Below are positions 1 through 9,597 of a stretch of 34,040 bases of DNA, piece by piece. The DNA comes from Spirochaetota bacterium. GTDB taxonomy: Bacteria > Spirochaetota > Spirochaetia > Treponematales > Treponemataceae. The notes under the pieces were generated by a model. The model ran no database searches. It was not told where the DNA came from and saw only the letters and a program-made list of their open reading frames with translations. Position 1 is the stretch's first letter. Each line of letters starts with the position of its first letter. Both the position numbers and the translations under genes were made by a program. Location: assembly GCA_016285185.1 (NCBI GenBank), contig JAEEQG010000165.1, forward strand, positions 1-34,040. The letters are read 5' to 3'.

Positions 1-726
1 ACCTGCAGGAAGAGCACCTGTACCATTTGCGCTCTGTGTACCGAATGCGCCGTCATACAATGCTGTTACACCGAAAAGGTCAGCTGAATATCCCAACTGT
101 ACTGCCAAAGAAGCTGTGTTCTTGTTGAACCAGTCGTTGTTCAGAATCAAAGATGCTTTGAAACCGTCGATTCCGACGCCTTCGCCGAGGAATGTTACGA
201 ATGCACCGTTCCAGTTTGTAGCTGAGTTCCATGCACCCCATGTGTCACCATTCCAACCGCCGGCTGACCACCATGAACCGTCTTCATTACCATCGTTAGG
301 ACGTACCATTTCATAAGCAGCGCTAAGATAAGCACCTGCATCATATGGTTCCATAAATGTACCGAAACCGAATGCCAAGAAGTCGAGAGCTTTATATGTT
401 CCGAGGAAGTCTGCACTGCGAACTTTGAGGCCGATACGTGGAAGGATATTCATAAGACCAGCACCTGCAGGATCTTTAACGAGAAGGTCTGTTCTAACTC
501 TTCCTCTAAATTTACCACGTCCGTCACCTGTTTCACCAGTTGCTATGACTTCATCATTAAACATAGCACCGTCCTGGCGCTCACATGCACCCCAGTTCCA
601 TGCAGCTGTACCACCGTTAACTGTGATAACAGGACGCATTTCAACAGTGTTTGACATGCTTACTGTCTGTGCAAAAGCCATAGAAACTACAGCCAATGCA
701 ACTAAGATTGCAATAATCTTTTTCAT
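1..726 (-). CDS. Outer-membrane/surface beta-barrel-like protein, expressed copy (partial, 3' end off window)
   Basis: The reading frame is open for 242 codons from the ATG at 726 to the window edge. It begins with a clear signal peptide: MKK, a hydrophobic core, then AFA before a Gln, so cleavage is probably after residue 19. The mature part is rich in Gly, Trp, Asn and aromatic residues, alternates polar and apolar positions, and lacks a hydrophobic helix, as expected for a spirochaetal outer-membrane barrel or porin-like protein. The family is not one I can name with certainty. An AAAGGAG ribosome site lies 9 nt before the ATG and a near-consensus promoter lies at 882-910. Codons are strongly skewed (GGT, GTT, ACA, TTC, AAC), which suggests high expression. 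A paralogue in opposite orientation starts at 32817; the two share long identical DNA tracts and differ in short patches. Confidence 0.8.
   Translation of the reverse strand, partial: MKKIIAILVALAVVSMAFAQTVSMSNTVEMRPVITVNGGTAAWNWGACERQDGAMFNDEVIATGETGDGRGKFRGRVRTDLLVKDPAGAGLMNILPRIGLKVRSADFLGTYKALDFLAFGFGTFMEPYDAGAYLSAAYEMVRPNDGNEDGSWWSAGGWNGDTWGAWNSATNWNGAFVTFLGEGVGIDGFKASLILNNDWFNKNTASLAVQLGYSADLFGVTALYDGAFGTQSANGTGALPAG
647..719 (-). repeat. Inverted-repeat arm A: 73 bp identical to 32815-32887
   Basis: This segment of the expressed outer-membrane protein gene (signal-peptide region) is identical in opposite orientation to 32815-32887. Similarity stops abruptly upstream, at the AG before codon 4, and continues downstream as gene-wide homology with scattered differences. 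Confidence 0.8.
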
Positions 727-804
727 TTTTTACAACTCCTTTATTTGTTGTTATTGTGAATATACAATAGGTTACAGTTATTGTGTTTAACTTTTTACAA
801 AGAT

Positions 805-825
805 TAGTATAAATCTAGTATAAAT
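805..825. repeat. Two 10-bp direct repeats at 11-bp pitch in the leader
   Basis: TAGTATAAAT occurs at 805-814 and again at 816-825, exactly 11 bp apart. They lie in the leader of the expressed outer-membrane protein gene, about 50-70 nt after the predicted start of transcription. The one-turn spacing suggests a pair of protein-binding half sites, but no regulator can be named. The rest of the gap 727-993 holds the two promoters and no gene. Confidence 0.4.
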
Positions 826-854
826 AACCCTAGATTTTAATCTTTTCAAAAGTT

Positions 855-872
855 TTACAAATTTTTTTGTAA
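855..872 (-). promoter_or_regulatory. 5'-terminal stem-loop in outer-membrane protein mRNA
   Basis: TTACAAA and TTTGTAA form a perfect 7-bp stem around a 4-nt loop. It falls within the first 20 nt of the predicted transcript. A hairpin at the very 5' end is known to stabilise highly expressed outer-membrane protein mRNAs in other bacteria (ompA in E. coli); a similar role here is inference. Confidence 0.4.
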
Positions 873-881
873 CCTTTTCAT

Positions 882-910
882 ATTATATACATTTATCGGC
901 ATTAAGTCAA
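882..910 (-). promoter_or_regulatory. Sigma-70 type promoter of the expressed outer-membrane protein gene
   Basis: On the minus strand, TTGACT (910-905) is followed by a 17-bp spacer and TATAAT (887-882), a near-perfect housekeeping promoter. Transcription would start near 875, giving a leader of about 150 nt before the ATG at 726. The spacer contains GCCGATAA, which resembles a sigma-28 -10 box, but no matching -35 element is visible. This is the only strong promoter found for either copy of the surface protein gene. Confidence 0.7.
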
Positions 911-971
911 AAAAAATCCCGAAAGTTTTTTAATAACACAGTTATATAGAAAAAAAACTGGACTTTTCCTA

Positions 972-977
972 TATAAT
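972..977 (+). promoter_or_regulatory. -10 element of xth
   Basis: TATAAT stands 16 nt before the xth ATG. No good -35 hexamer is seen at the usual distance. Transcription would begin roughly 8-10 nt before the start codon, leaving almost no leader and no room for a Shine-Dalgarno. Confidence 0.4.
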
Positions 978-993
978 GCTTCACAATTAGCTC

Positions 994-1785
994 ATGGCTG
1001 AAAATACTGTTAAATCCGTCATTTCATGGAATGTGAACGGAATCCGCGCTGTAGAAAAAAAAGGTTTTGTATCATGGCTTGCCGGCTGTGACGCAGATGT
1101 TGTCTGTATTCAGGAAACAAAGGCAAGCCCCGGACAGCTTTCAGAAAACCTGCTCTCCCCGGCTGGCAGTGACGGCAGACCGTATCTGTCTTACTGGGCA
1201 TCCGCAAAAAAGCCCGGCTATTCAGGAACAGCAATTTATACACGCGTTAAACCCGACAAAACAACAGTTTCAGAACTATCGGAATTTGACGATGAGGGTC
1301 GTATTCTTGCGGCTTACTTTGGTAACCTTGTGGTTATAAGCGCATATTTTCCTAACAGCCAGGATGCGGGGGCACGGCTGCCGTACAAACTGGCTTTTTG
1401 TGACGCAATTAAAAAATTCTGCGACAATCTCGTTGCGGAAAATCACAATATTGTTCTATGCGGTGACTACAACATCGCACACAAGCCGATTGATCTTGCA
1501 CGACCAAAATCAAACGAAGGCAACCCCGGCTATCTGCCCGAAGAACGTGACTGGATGGAAAAGTTTCTTAATGCGGGATACTGCGACACTTTCAGGCATT
1601 TTTGCAGCGAACCGGAACAATACACATGGTGGAGCTATCGTTTTCATGCAAGAGAAAAAAACATCGGATGGCGTATTGATTATCAGTGCGTGAACAACTC
1701 ATTTACGGACAACGTAAAGTCTTCGGAAATATTAAAGGACATTACAGGCTCAGACCACTGCCCTGTAAAAATAGTACTAAAATAA
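994..1785 (+). CDS. xth: Exodeoxyribonuclease III (AP endonuclease family 1)
   Basis: This 263-residue protein has the length and order of motifs of the ExoIII/ExoA family: ISWNVNGIRA near the N-terminus, CIQETKA with the metal-binding Glu, GDYNIAH with the catalytic Asp and Asn, RIDYQ, and a C-terminal GSDHCPV carrying the catalytic Asp-His pair. It cleaves abasic sites in DNA and removes 3' blocking groups during base excision repair in the cytoplasm. It is transcribed away from the divergent outer-membrane protein gene. No ribosome site precedes the ATG; a TATAAT box lies very close, so the message is probably nearly leaderless. The hybrid kinase gene follows in the same direction after about 60 bases. 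Confidence 0.95.
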   Translation: MAENTVKSVISWNVNGIRAVEKKGFVSWLAGCDADVVCIQETKASPGQLSENLLSPAGSDGRPYLSYWASAKKPGYSGTAIYTRVKPDKTTVSELSEFDDEGRILAAYFGNLVVISAYFPNSQDAGARLPYKLAFCDAIKKFCDNLVAENHNIVLCGDYNIAHKPIDLARPKSNEGNPGYLPEERDWMEKFLNAGYCDTFRHFCSEPEQYTWWSYRFHAREKNIGWRIDYQCVNNSFTDNVKSSEILKDITGSDHCPVKIVLK

Positions 1786-1807
1786 TGAAAATTAACTTTT
1801 TAGAGAT

Positions 1808-1823
1808 TTACTTTAAAAAGTAA
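1808..1823. promoter_or_regulatory. Palindrome at the kinase gene promoter
   Basis: TTACTTT and AAAGTAA form a perfect 7-bp inverted repeat with a 2-base centre. It lies just before the putative -10 box (TATAGT, 1835-1840) of the hybrid kinase gene and after the xth stop. It lacks the T-run of a terminator in the plus direction, so an operator is more likely than a terminator. Confidence 0.3.
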
Positions 1824-1846
1824 AAAAAATGGTATATAGTAATTTT

Positions 1847-4800
1847 ATGCCTGCAGAGAAAACAAATATTGCATCTATTTTTCATAAAGTTTCTTCTCTT
1901 ATAGATTCGTTGTCTTCTTCACCTGACAGCGCATCCGTAAGCGAAGTTCTGAATGTTATGACCGGAATTACTGAATGCGAGACAATACAGATATGGGAAA
2001 ACAAACCTGCGGACAACAACACATTCATCTGTCAGTGCATAGCAAGCTGTACAAACATTACACAAAACAGTAATAAAGAAAAATATTCAATCCATATAAA
2101 CTTTGAAAACCAATTTCTGCAGCAACTGGGCAAAATTCTTTCGGGCGAATTATTTCAAATAAAGTTTGAAAACGACAAAATCATTATTCCCGTAATATTC
2201 GGCGATTCCTTTTTAGGGTTCGGGCTTTTATTCTTTTCCGGATGTTTCCAGTTTGAAGAACAGACAGCTTTGCTTCTTTCAAGTTTATTCAAACGGCTGC
2301 TTTTGCTTTACACAGGAAGAAACCCCAGAACGCTGCATTACGAACGGTTTGTCAGTGACAAATATCACGAAAAACTTCTTACCATAACAGAAGAAGTTAT
2401 TCTGGTACTGACAAAAAAAGATGACATTCCGTTCAAAAGCAAAATGACAGAAGCTTTAAGAATCGTTGGTGAAGCAGTAAACGTTGACAGGGTTTATTTA
2501 TACAGAAGAACTCATTCAGAAGACATAGGACACTGGATCGAAAGATCGTTTTTCTGGGAATCGCCGAACGCGCCGCCGTATCACAAGGGCAGTCAAAAAG
2601 GCGGCACCATAATGACGGACAAAGATATCGAATTCCGAAAGCTGCCGGAACAACGCTTTATAAACGCAAAAATCAGTGACAAACCGCGCGGCTGGAAAGA
2701 AAAACAGATGGACAACATTCAGTCCATTATGATTGTGCAGTTGTTTGAGGGCAACGATTACTGGGGATTTTTCGGCTTTGACGACTGTCATCGTGAGCGA
2801 ACTTTTACAAAAGACGAAGAAAACCTTTTGAACAACTGTGCAAACATTTTCCAAATCCACATACTTCAATATGAAGAAAACCTCGTATTTAAAAAACAGG
2901 AAAAAATCGTTGCCTACAGTAACGAAATAATCCGAATCCTCACTGAAAACAATAACCTTGAACCTGACAAACGGATTTACGAAGCTCTCCGCATTATCGG
3001 CGAAGCCGTAGGCGGTGACAGGGTTTTTGTCTGGCAAAAAACCGAAGACTGTGACAATGGTTGCTGGCTTACACTCAAGCATCACTGGGAATCCGAAAAC
3101 GAACTGGCAAATCCTTTGCGTGCGATAACCAAAAAGCGGTTTTCCAATACAGATGTTACTTTCAGAATGAAGCCGGAAAATATTTTTCAGAACTGCCGTG
3201 TCGAAAAGGACAAGCCGGTAGACTGGAGATCTCTGCGCGAACGTCACATTCTTTCGCAGCTCACAATACAGATTATCCTGCACAATGAGTACTGGGGATA
3301 CATTGGTGTTAGTGACTGCCACCATGAGAGGATTTTTACACCAGCACAGGAAAACATCGTAAATACATGCGGTCACCTGATTCTCGCATACATTCTTCAG
3401 CTTGATACCATCCAAAAAATAACGGAAAAAGACCAGCTCTTGTCTTCTGTAAACGAAGCCTCCCGTGAGCTTGCGGAAGTTTCGGCGGAAAAGTTCTCTG
3501 ACAGACTGAATATTGGGCTTGGTATAGTTGGAAAGCAGCTGGGAATCGACCGTATCCACCTGTGGAAAATCAACTGGCAGTCTGATGATGACGAACAAAC
3601 GACTTGTACAATAATTGCGGAATGGGCTTCGCCGCTTGTAAAGCCTTTATTCATAAACAGCGGCGCAACTTTTTTGGATACTGACGGTGTTTTGCAACAC
3701 TGGAAGAACAACCCCGACTACAAGAGTCTTATGAACACAATCAGAAACTCAACTTCTCTGATGCCGTTCTGTAAAACCTGTGATGCAGAATCACAGTCCA
3801 ATATCACGATTCCGGTTATTATCGACAAAATATTCTGGGGTTTTATCTGTTTTGACAACTGTCATGACTCCGAATCGTTTTCACAGGATGAAGAAAACAT
3901 CCTAAAAACTTGCGCGCATATTTTTGTTTCGCAGATAATTCAGGATGAAATTTCCCAGTCGCTTATAGAAACCCGTGAAATAGCCATCTCCGCTACAAAG
4001 GCAAAATCAAATTTTCTTGCAAACATGAGTCACGAAATCAGAACTCCGATGAATGCGATTCTCGGCATGTCGGAACTGATACTGTTTGAGGATCTGCCGC
4101 CAGCCATAAAGGAATATGCAAACGATATCAATAACTCAACCCGCAGTCTCCTTGGAATAATAAATGATATTCTGGATATTTCAAAAATCGAGTCCGGCAA
4201 GCTTGAACTGATACCTGCTAAATACGAACTGGAGTCGGTTGTTCTTGATGTTATTTCTATAATAAAACTGCGGGCAATTGAAAAAAAGCTCGGCTTTTTT
4301 GTTCATATTGACCCTGAAATACCAAGATTCCTCTTTGGTGATGAAAAACGAATAAAACAGATACTGAACAATTTGCTCAGCAACGCTGTAAAATACACCA
4401 AGGAAGGTTATATTGTCCTTTCAATACGCAGGGATTTTGATGATGAAAAGAATATTCAACTGAGTATTTGTGTAGAAGATACGGGAATAGGCATTAAAAA
4501 GGAAGATTTTGAAAAATTGTTTGCCCTATTCTCCCGGGTGGATACAAAACGTAACCGTAATATAGAAGGAACTGGTCTCGGACTTTCCATCACAAAACAG
4601 CTGGCCGAGATGATGGACGGCAAAGTAAGTGTAGAAAGTGAATACGGCAAAGGTTCCACTTTTACGGTAAAACTCAAGCAACAAATTGTTTCCGATGAAA
4701 AAATTATTTACATAAACAATACAAAAGGCAAAAAGATTATTCTGTATGAACCCAGAGATATTTTTGCCCAAAATCTTTCAAAGCTACTCGATGACTTAAA

Positions 4801-6121
4801 ATGTGAATACACGATTGTCTCTGATTCAGAGGCTTTTGACAAGCTTTTCTCCACCGAAAATTACGAATTTGTTCTAGTTTCTTCTATATATTATCACAAA
4901 ATTTTTATTGAGGCAAAACAACAAAAGAGCCGCCTCAGATTTGCCGTTATTGCGGAAGGCAGCAGCGATTTTCAATATGACAAGGATTTGCTTATTGTTT
5001 CGCTTCCTGTTACCGGTATGCAGCTTGCCAGTATTTTTGCAAGCGAGACAAATGAAATTGCGCGGGCTGTTTTTGAGGCGGAACAGGATTATACGATTTC
5101 CGCACCGGATGCACGTATTCTTGTTGTAGACGATAACACAGTAAACCTTAAAGTTGCCGCAGGACTTTTGAAAATATATGATATTCAGGCGGAACTTGCC
5201 AATTCCGGTTTTGAGGCAATATCAAAAATAAAACAGAACGATTACGATTTGGTTTTTATGGACCATATGATGCCCGAAATGGATGGTGTCGACACTACTC
5301 ACGCAATAAGAGCCCTGCAGGGTTCAAAAGCCGATGTTCCCGTAATTGCTCTTACGGCTAATGCGCTTAGCGGTGTAAAGGACATGTTTATTGCAGAAGG
5401 TCTGAATGACTTTCTTTCAAAGCCGATTGAACAGAACAATCTGTTTGATATTTTGCAGCGATGGCTGCCAAAAGATAAAATCAAAAGAAAGTCCCTGCAG
5501 AATACCTCACAAAATACGGCTCCCGAACAAAACTATATTCCCGATATCAATTTCAATATGGGACTTTCTTTTGCGGGAAACAACATAGACATTTATCATG
5601 ACATTCTCACAACTTTCATACTTGATTCGGAAAACAAGCTTGTTCAACTGCGGAACTGTTTTGAAAGCGGTGATCTTAAACTGTTTACGATTTATGCCCA
5701 CGCCGTAAAAGGCTCCGCCGCCAATATCGGTGCCGAAACCCTCTCAGCTTTTGCACTTAAATTTGAAGAGGCGGGCAAAAAGGAAAACACGGAGTTTATA
5801 AAAGAAAACCTTGACGCCTTTTTACTCCAGATTTCGACAATAACACAAAATGTCAGCAAATATCTTTTTGCGGTAAACAATTCTACTGATCAGTCAAAAG
5901 AAAACGGCACCGTTGAACTTTTGCGGCAAAAAGCACCTGTGCTGTTTGACAGGGCTGTTAATACAGACATAATTGCGATAGAAGATATTCTTGAAGAAAT
6001 TTCGGCATTTTCGTGGGGAGAACCATATTCAACCGCACTCACAGACATCAAAAACGCCGCGGATGTTTTTGATTACGAAAGCATTGCGAACGCTGTCTCG
6101 CGTCTGCAGAAACTGCTCTAA
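1847..6121 (+). CDS. Hybrid sensor histidine kinase: GAF repeats, HisKA, HATPase, receiver, HPt
   Basis: A 1424-residue cytoplasmic phosphorelay protein with no membrane segment. The first 165 residues look like a divergent GAF domain. Three clearer GAF repeats follow (about 170-345, 355-525 and 535-700), each ending in a W-G-(F/Y) strand and a D/N-C-H motif. HisKA carries the phosphoacceptor His729 in [10 protein letters not shown]. The HATPase has [16 protein letters not shown] and GTGLGL. A region resembling a receiver but lacking the acceptor Asp precedes a true receiver with Asp1139 ([10 protein letters not shown]). An HPt domain has His1285 ([12 protein letters not shown]). The output partner is not encoded nearby. 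I chose the ATG at 1847 because TATAGT lies 6 nt upstream; an in-frame ATG at 1829 would add six residues and also lacks a ribosome site. The gene converges on the helicase gene with a 21-base gap and no visible terminator. Confidence 0.9.
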   Translation: MPAEKTNIASIFHKVSSLIDSLSSSPDSASVSEVLNVMTGITECETIQIWENKPADNNTFICQCIASCTNITQNSNKEKYSIHINFENQFLQQLGKILSGELFQIKFENDKIIIPVIFGDSFLGFGLLFFSGCFQFEEQTALLLSSLFKRLLLLYTGRNPRTLHYERFVSDKYHEKLLTITEEVILVLTKKDDIPFKSKMTEALRIVGEAVNVDRVYLYRRTHSEDIGHWIERSFFWESPNAPPYHKGSQKGGTIMTDKDIEFRKLPEQRFINAKISDKPRGWKEKQMDNIQSIMIVQLFEGNDYWGFFGFDDCHRERTFTKDEENLLNNCANIFQIHILQYEENLVFKKQEKIVAYSNEIIRILTENNNLEPDKRIYEALRIIGEAVGGDRVFVWQKTEDCDNGCWLTLKHHWESENELANPLRAITKKRFSNTDVTFRMKPENIFQNCRVEKDKPVDWRSLRERHILSQLTIQIILHNEYWGYIGVSDCHHERIFTPAQENIVNTCGHLILAYILQLDTIQKITEKDQLLSSVNEASRELAEVSAEKFSDRLNIGLGIVGKQLGIDRIHLWKINWQSDDDEQTTCTIIAEWASPLVKPLFINSGATFLDTDGVLQHWKNNPDYKSLMNTIRNSTSLMPFCKTCDAESQSNITIPVIIDKIFWGFICFDNCHDSESFSQDEENILKTCAHIFVSQIIQDEISQSLIETREIAISATKAKSNFLANMSHEIRTPMNAILGMSELILFEDLPPAIKEYANDINNSTRSLLGIINDILDISKIESGKLELIPAKYELESVVLDVISIIKLRAIEKKLGFFVHIDPEIPRFLFGDEKRIKQILNNLLSNAVKYTKEGYIVLSIRRDFDDEKNIQLSICVEDTGIGIKKEDFEKLFALFSRVDTKRNRNIEGTGLGLSITKQLAEMMDGKVSVESEYGKGSTFTVKLKQQIVSDEKIIYINNTKGKKIILYEPRDIFAQNLSKLLDDLKCEYTIVSDSEAFDKLFSTENYEFVLVSSIYYHKIFIEAKQQKSRLRFAVIAEGSSDFQYDKDLLIVSLPVTGMQLASIFASETNEIARAVFEAEQDYTISAPDARILVVDDNTVNLKVAAGLLKIYDIQAELANSGFEAISKIKQNDYDLVFMDHMMPEMDGVDTTHAIRALQGSKADVPVIALTANALSGVKDMFIAEGLNDFLSKPIEQNNLFDILQRWLPKDKIKRKSLQNTSQNTAPEQNYIPDINFNMGLSFAGNNIDIYHDILTTFILDSENKLVQLRNCFESGDLKLFTIYAHAVKGSAANIGAETLSAFALKFEEAGKKENTEFIKENLDAFLLQISTITQNVSKYLFAVNNSTDQSKENGTVELLRQKAPVLFDRAVNTDIIAIEDILEEISAFSWGEPYSTALTDIKNAADVFDYESIANAVSRLQKLL

Positions 6122-6142
6122 AGGCGAATCACCTGCCTGATA

Positions 6143-7939
6143 TCAGTGCTTTTTGTAAAGGCTTGCATTGGATGTCCTGTGTTGTAACGGGAGCATGTCC
6201 ATCTTGCCAAACTGTTTTTTGCCTGATCTTTTTGAACTGCGCTTGGACTCAGAGCGGCCTCCCGACCGCCGGCCTCCGCTTTTTGAATCTCTTCCATAGT
6301 CATCTGATTTTACATCGATATGCATATGCGGAAGCCCGCGATTCTTTTTGCACAGATTCAAAGCCCGCATTGCCGCATCCGTCGGCAGGCTGACCAACGA
6401 AAAGTTTTCCGCAAGGTCAATTCTGTCAACAAGTCGACCGGGAATATGCAGCAAGTCAGAAAAGAACCCTGCAAGTTCCGGACGGCCGATTCCGTCACGG
6501 CGGCCAAGCCCCACATAAAGGCGAATCTGTCTTCCGTTTGCCGACGGACCATTATCCGAAAAAGAAGTAACAGTACCATAACGTTCCGGATCGAGCTGTC
6601 TGCCAAAGTTTTCTTCCAGAACAGCAGCCAAAACAGAAACAGGATCCTGATTTTGACAAAGTTTTTCCGCAAACTTTACAAACTGTCCCGAAGCAGGTTT
6701 TATTACTTTTTCACCTTGTTCCGTTTCTGTATTTTCTGTTTCGTTTTCCAAAATCCCGATTTGTTTCATCATCTCGGCAAAAAGCCTTTCTTTTTTGATT
6801 TTCAAAACATCTTCTACAGACGGAACTTTTGCTTCTTTCAGGTTTCCACCGGAAATATTTTTAAGATAACCGGCACGCCGTCTTTCTTCCGGCCGGATGA
6901 GCGTATAAGCAAGTCCCTTTGCGCCGGCACGACCCGTACGTCCTATTCGGTGTATATAGGTTGCTCCGTCAAAAGGTACGGCATAGTTTACAACATGCGA
7001 CAAGCCTTCAATATCAATCCCGCGTGCTGCTACATCTGTTGCAACAAGGATCCGTGTTTTACGTTTTCTAAAACGGGCAAGGATTTTTTCACGCTGTCCC
7101 TGCGGAATATCGCCATGCAGAGCCGCAACCTCATAACCGCGTTCGTCCAGTTCCTTTGCGACATAATCCGCATCAGCCTTTGTCTGCGTAAAAATCAAAC
7201 CGTAAAAATCCGGCGCAATATCAATAAGCCTTACAAGAGCATTTATTTTCTCATTCTCTTTTACAATCCAATAATACTGTTCCGTTAAAACAGGTTCTTC
7301 AGGCCGTTCTTCTTCTTCAACAATTTCATAATCGCCCATGAATTTTGACGCAATCTTGATTATTGCGGCAGGCATTGTTGCTGAAAAAAGCAGAACACGA
7401 CTGTTCGGATTTGCGGAAGCAAAGATATTCTCGATATCTTCGATAAATCCCATATCGAGCATCTCATCTGCTTCGTCCAGTATAAAATAATCTATTTTGT
7501 CGATTTTAAGAGAACCACGTTCCAAATGATCCTGAACACGACCGGGCGTTCCGACTACAATTTCTACACCGGTTTTGAGCTTGCGCAGCTGCTCGCTCAT
7601 AGACTGCCCGCCGTATACGGTTGCAATACGAGGATATTTTCCTGTACAAAGAGATTCTATTTCTTTACCAACCTGCAAAGCCAGTTCCCGCGTAGGTGTC
7701 AGTACAAGAGCACGTACGCAGCCTGAATCATTGCGGATTGTCTGTGTCAAAGGGATTCCGAATGCGGCAGTTTTGCCTGTACCTGTACGGGCACGTGCTA
7801 TAACATTGGCATCGCCGTTAAGCAATCGGGGAATCGCCAGAACCTGAATCGGAGTAGGGCTTTCAAAGCCTTTTGCTTCTACAGCGGCAAGGCTTTCTTC
7901 ATCGAGACCCAGGTCTTCAAAAGTGATAAGTTCTTCCAT
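6143..7939 (-). CDS. deaD: DEAD-box ATP-dependent RNA helicase (DeaD/CsdA type)
   Basis: A 598-residue helicase with the full motif set: Q motif in the first 35 residues, motif I RTGTGKT (51-57), PTREL, TPGR, DEAD (155-158), SAT (186-188), ATDVAARGIDI and HRIGRTGR. After the two RecA folds comes a region of about 200 residues ending in an RNA-binding domain of the DbpA type (near 450-530), then a basic Ser/Arg/Lys/Gly-rich tail typical of DeaD-like proteins. It remodels RNA in ribosome assembly and mRNA decay. The frame runs upstream to an ATG at 7969, but the ATG at 7939 starts at the conserved MEELITF and sits 10 nt after an extended -10 box (TGC then TAAACT, 7955-7950), so 7939 is preferred. 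It may act together with RNase Y, encoded at 22537-24066; that link is inference. Confidence 0.93.
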   Translation of the reverse strand: MEELITFEDLGLDEESLAAVEAKGFESPTPIQVLAIPRLLNGDANVIARARTGTGKTAAFGIPLTQTIRNDSGCVRALVLTPTRELALQVGKEIESLCTGKYPRIATVYGGQSMSEQLRKLKTGVEIVVGTPGRVQDHLERGSLKIDKIDYFILDEADEMLDMGFIEDIENIFASANPNSRVLLFSATMPAAIIKIASKFMGDYEIVEEEERPEEPVLTEQYYWIVKENEKINALVRLIDIAPDFYGLIFTQTKADADYVAKELDERGYEVAALHGDIPQGQREKILARFRKRKTRILVATDVAARGIDIEGLSHVVNYAVPFDGATYIHRIGRTGRAGAKGLAYTLIRPEERRRAGYLKNISGGNLKEAKVPSVEDVLKIKKERLFAEMMKQIGILENETENTETEQGEKVIKPASGQFVKFAEKLCQNQDPVSVLAAVLEENFGRQLDPERYGTVTSFSDNGPSANGRQIRLYVGLGRRDGIGRPELAGFFSDLLHIPGRLVDRIDLAENFSLVSLPTDAAMRALNLCKKNRGLPHMHIDVKSDDYGRDSKSGGRRSGGRSESKRSSKRSGKKQFGKMDMLPLQHRTSNASLYKKH

Positions 7940-8026
7940 TCTTATCAGCAGTTTAGCACAATATGTCACTATTTGTAAATATATGCAACTTGCAATGTAA
8001 AATCCTATTTTTAAAAACTAATCAGC

Positions 8027-8055
8027 TTGATACAATGGGCTTTTTACCTTATTAT
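8027..8055 (+). promoter_or_regulatory. Promoter of the amino-acid ABC transporter operon
   Basis: TTGATA (8027-8032), a 17-bp spacer and TATTAT (8050-8055) match the housekeeping promoter pattern. Transcription would start near 8062. A strong CGGAGGA ribosome site follows, 8 nt before the ATG at 8086. Confidence 0.6.
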
Positions 8056-8085
8056 AAAGAGTAATCTAAATCGGAGGATTTTTAT

Positions 8086-8847
8086 ATGAAAAAACTACTT
8101 TTATCATTATTAGCAGTACTCATGCTTTTCTGCACAGTTTCCTGCAAAAAACAGGCTAAAAGCACAGACGGAAAAGTATGGATTATTGCAACAGATACTG
8201 TTTTCAGACCATTTGAATACACAAATGAAAAAAACGAATTTGTTGGTATCGACGTTGACATTCTTGCAGCAATCGCCGAAGACCAGGGATTCAAGTATGA
8301 TCTTCAGTCTCTTGGCTGGGATGCAGGTGTTGCCGCTGTTCAGGTAGGACAGGCAGACGGTCTTATCGCGGGTGCAACAATCAAGCAGTCACGTATCGAT
8401 TCGGGCTGGATTTTTTCAGACGGATACTATAACGCAACACAGACATTTGCAGTTGCAAAAGACAGCTCAATTTCAAGTTTTGCCGACTTGAAAGGCAAAA
8501 ATGTTGCTGTAAAAAACGGAACAGCAGGTGCTGACTTTGCAAACAGTCTTAAGGACAAATATAACTTTTCTATCACAGTTTTTGAAGATTCACCTACAAT
8601 GTATCAGGACGTTATCCTCGGCAACAGCGCAGCTTGCTGCGAAGACACACCTATCATGGCAGACAATATCAAGTCAGCCGGTCTTGCACTTAAAATCCCT
8701 GCAGGAATGGAAAGCGAAGGTGCTCCTTACGGATTTGCGATCATGAACGAAAACAACAGAGCTCTTCTGGATATGTTCAATGCAGGTCTTAAAAACATAA
8801 AAGCAAACGGCAAATACCAGAAAATTCTGGATAAATACCTTAAATAA
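8086..8847 (+). CDS. Polar amino-acid ABC transporter substrate-binding lipoprotein
   Basis: A 253-residue family-3 solute-binding protein. The N-terminus is a lipoprotein signal peptide: MKK, a Leu-rich core, then TVSC with the lipidated Cys at residue 20 (spirochaetal lipoboxes are relaxed, so Thr at -3 is acceptable). The mature protein shows the family pattern: an early FRPFEY segment, a VGIDVDILAAIAE segment, a GATIK region and a KGKNVAVKNGTAG segment. It would capture an amino acid in the periplasm for the permease and ATPase encoded next. The exact substrate, glutamine or another polar amino acid, cannot be read from the sequence. A hairpin between this gene and the permease gene probably raises its expression above that of the membrane parts. 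Confidence 0.93.
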   Translation: MKKLLLSLLAVLMLFCTVSCKKQAKSTDGKVWIIATDTVFRPFEYTNEKNEFVGIDVDILAAIAEDQGFKYDLQSLGWDAGVAAVQVGQADGLIAGATIKQSRIDSGWIFSDGYYNATQTFAVAKDSSISSFADLKGKNVAVKNGTAGADFANSLKDKYNFSITVFEDSPTMYQDVILGNSAACCEDTPIMADNIKSAGLALKIPAGMESEGAPYGFAIMNENNRALLDMFNAGLKNIKANGKYQKILDKYLK

Positions 8848-8856
8848 ATCAATATA

Positions 8857-8885
8857 TTCCGCCTGATTTTTTCAGGCGGAATTTT
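8857..8885 (+). terminator. Intra-operon hairpin, probable partial terminator
   Basis: TTCCGCCTGA and TCAGGCGGAA form a perfect 10-bp stem with a 5-T loop, followed by only ATTTT. It sits between the binding-protein stop and the permease start. Such hairpins limit read-through and protect upstream mRNA, giving binding protein in excess over permease. Confidence 0.7.
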
Positions 8886-8909
8886 AACACTTCAGAAGGA
8901 ATTCAACGA

Positions 8910-9581
8910 ATGATTTCTATATTACAGACATATTCTCTTATGTTATTGCGCTCTTTGGGCAACACAATGCTGCTTACCCTGCTTGCTTTGTTTTTTGCAA
9001 TGATAATAGGTCTGATTTTTGCTCTTTGCAATGTAAGCCGTATAAAAGTGCTTAATATAATTGGAACTGTCTATGTAGATGCCATTCGTGGTGTTCCTCT
9101 TATAGTTCTGGCTTATTTTATCTATTTCGGCGTACCACAGGCAATCAAAATGATGGGTGTAAATACGTTTAAGCTTCCTGCTCTTCAGGCAGGTACAATA
9201 GCCCTTTCCATGAACTGCGGCGCATATATGGCCGAAATAATCAGAGCCGGTATCCAGAGTATCGACAAAGGTCAGATGGAAGCGGCAAGAAGTCTGGGAC
9301 TGACATACGGAACAAGTATGAAGAATGTTATCCTCCCGCAGGCTTTTAAAGTAATGGTACCTTCCATAATCAACCAGTTCATAATAACATTGAAAGATAC
9401 ATCAATTCTTGCCGTTATCGGTTATCCTGAACTCACAAACATGGGAAAAACCATTTCGGGCAATACGTTCAAAAGTCTGCAAACATGGGCAATCGTCGGT
9501 GTCATGTATATGATTGTTATTGTTACACTCAGCAGAGTTGCTAAAAAAATCGAGCATAAAATAAATATCGAAAACAAATAA
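8910..9581 (+). CDS. Polar amino-acid ABC transporter permease
   Basis: A 223-residue inner-membrane protein of the HisM/GlnP family. Several hydrophobic helices are evident, and the cytoplasmic EAA loop ([14 protein letters not shown], near residues 125-140), which docks on the ATPase, is well conserved. One permease gene is present, so the transporter is likely a homodimer in the membrane. An AAGGA ribosome site lies about 10 nt upstream of the ATG. It is the second gene of the operon and is followed 16 bases later by the ATPase gene. Confidence 0.93.
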   Translation: MISILQTYSLMLLRSLGNTMLLTLLALFFAMIIGLIFALCNVSRIKVLNIIGTVYVDAIRGVPLIVLAYFIYFGVPQAIKMMGVNTFKLPALQAGTIALSMNCGAYMAEIIRAGIQSIDKGQMEAARSLGLTYGTSMKNVILPQAFKVMVPSIINQFIITLKDTSILAVIGYPELTNMGKTISGNTFKSLQTWAIVGVMYMIVIVTLSRVAKKIEHKINIENK

Positions 9582-9597
9582 CCAAAGGAACAGAAAT

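Noticed and set aside
890-897. Sigma-28 (flagellar) -10 motif GCCGATAA before the surface-protein gene
   Set aside because: No TAAAG-type -35 element stands at the required distance, while a complete sigma-70 promoter overlaps it.
2516-3598. 360-codon open frame on minus inside the hybrid kinase gene
   Set aside because: Antisense to well-conserved GAF repeats; composition is unlike real proteins of this window and no start signal is seen.
6320-7288. 322-codon open frame on plus
   Set aside because: It is antisense to the DEAD-box helicase gene, is rich in Phe, Arg and Cys, shows no domain, and has no ribosome site. It is a shadow of a well-supported gene.
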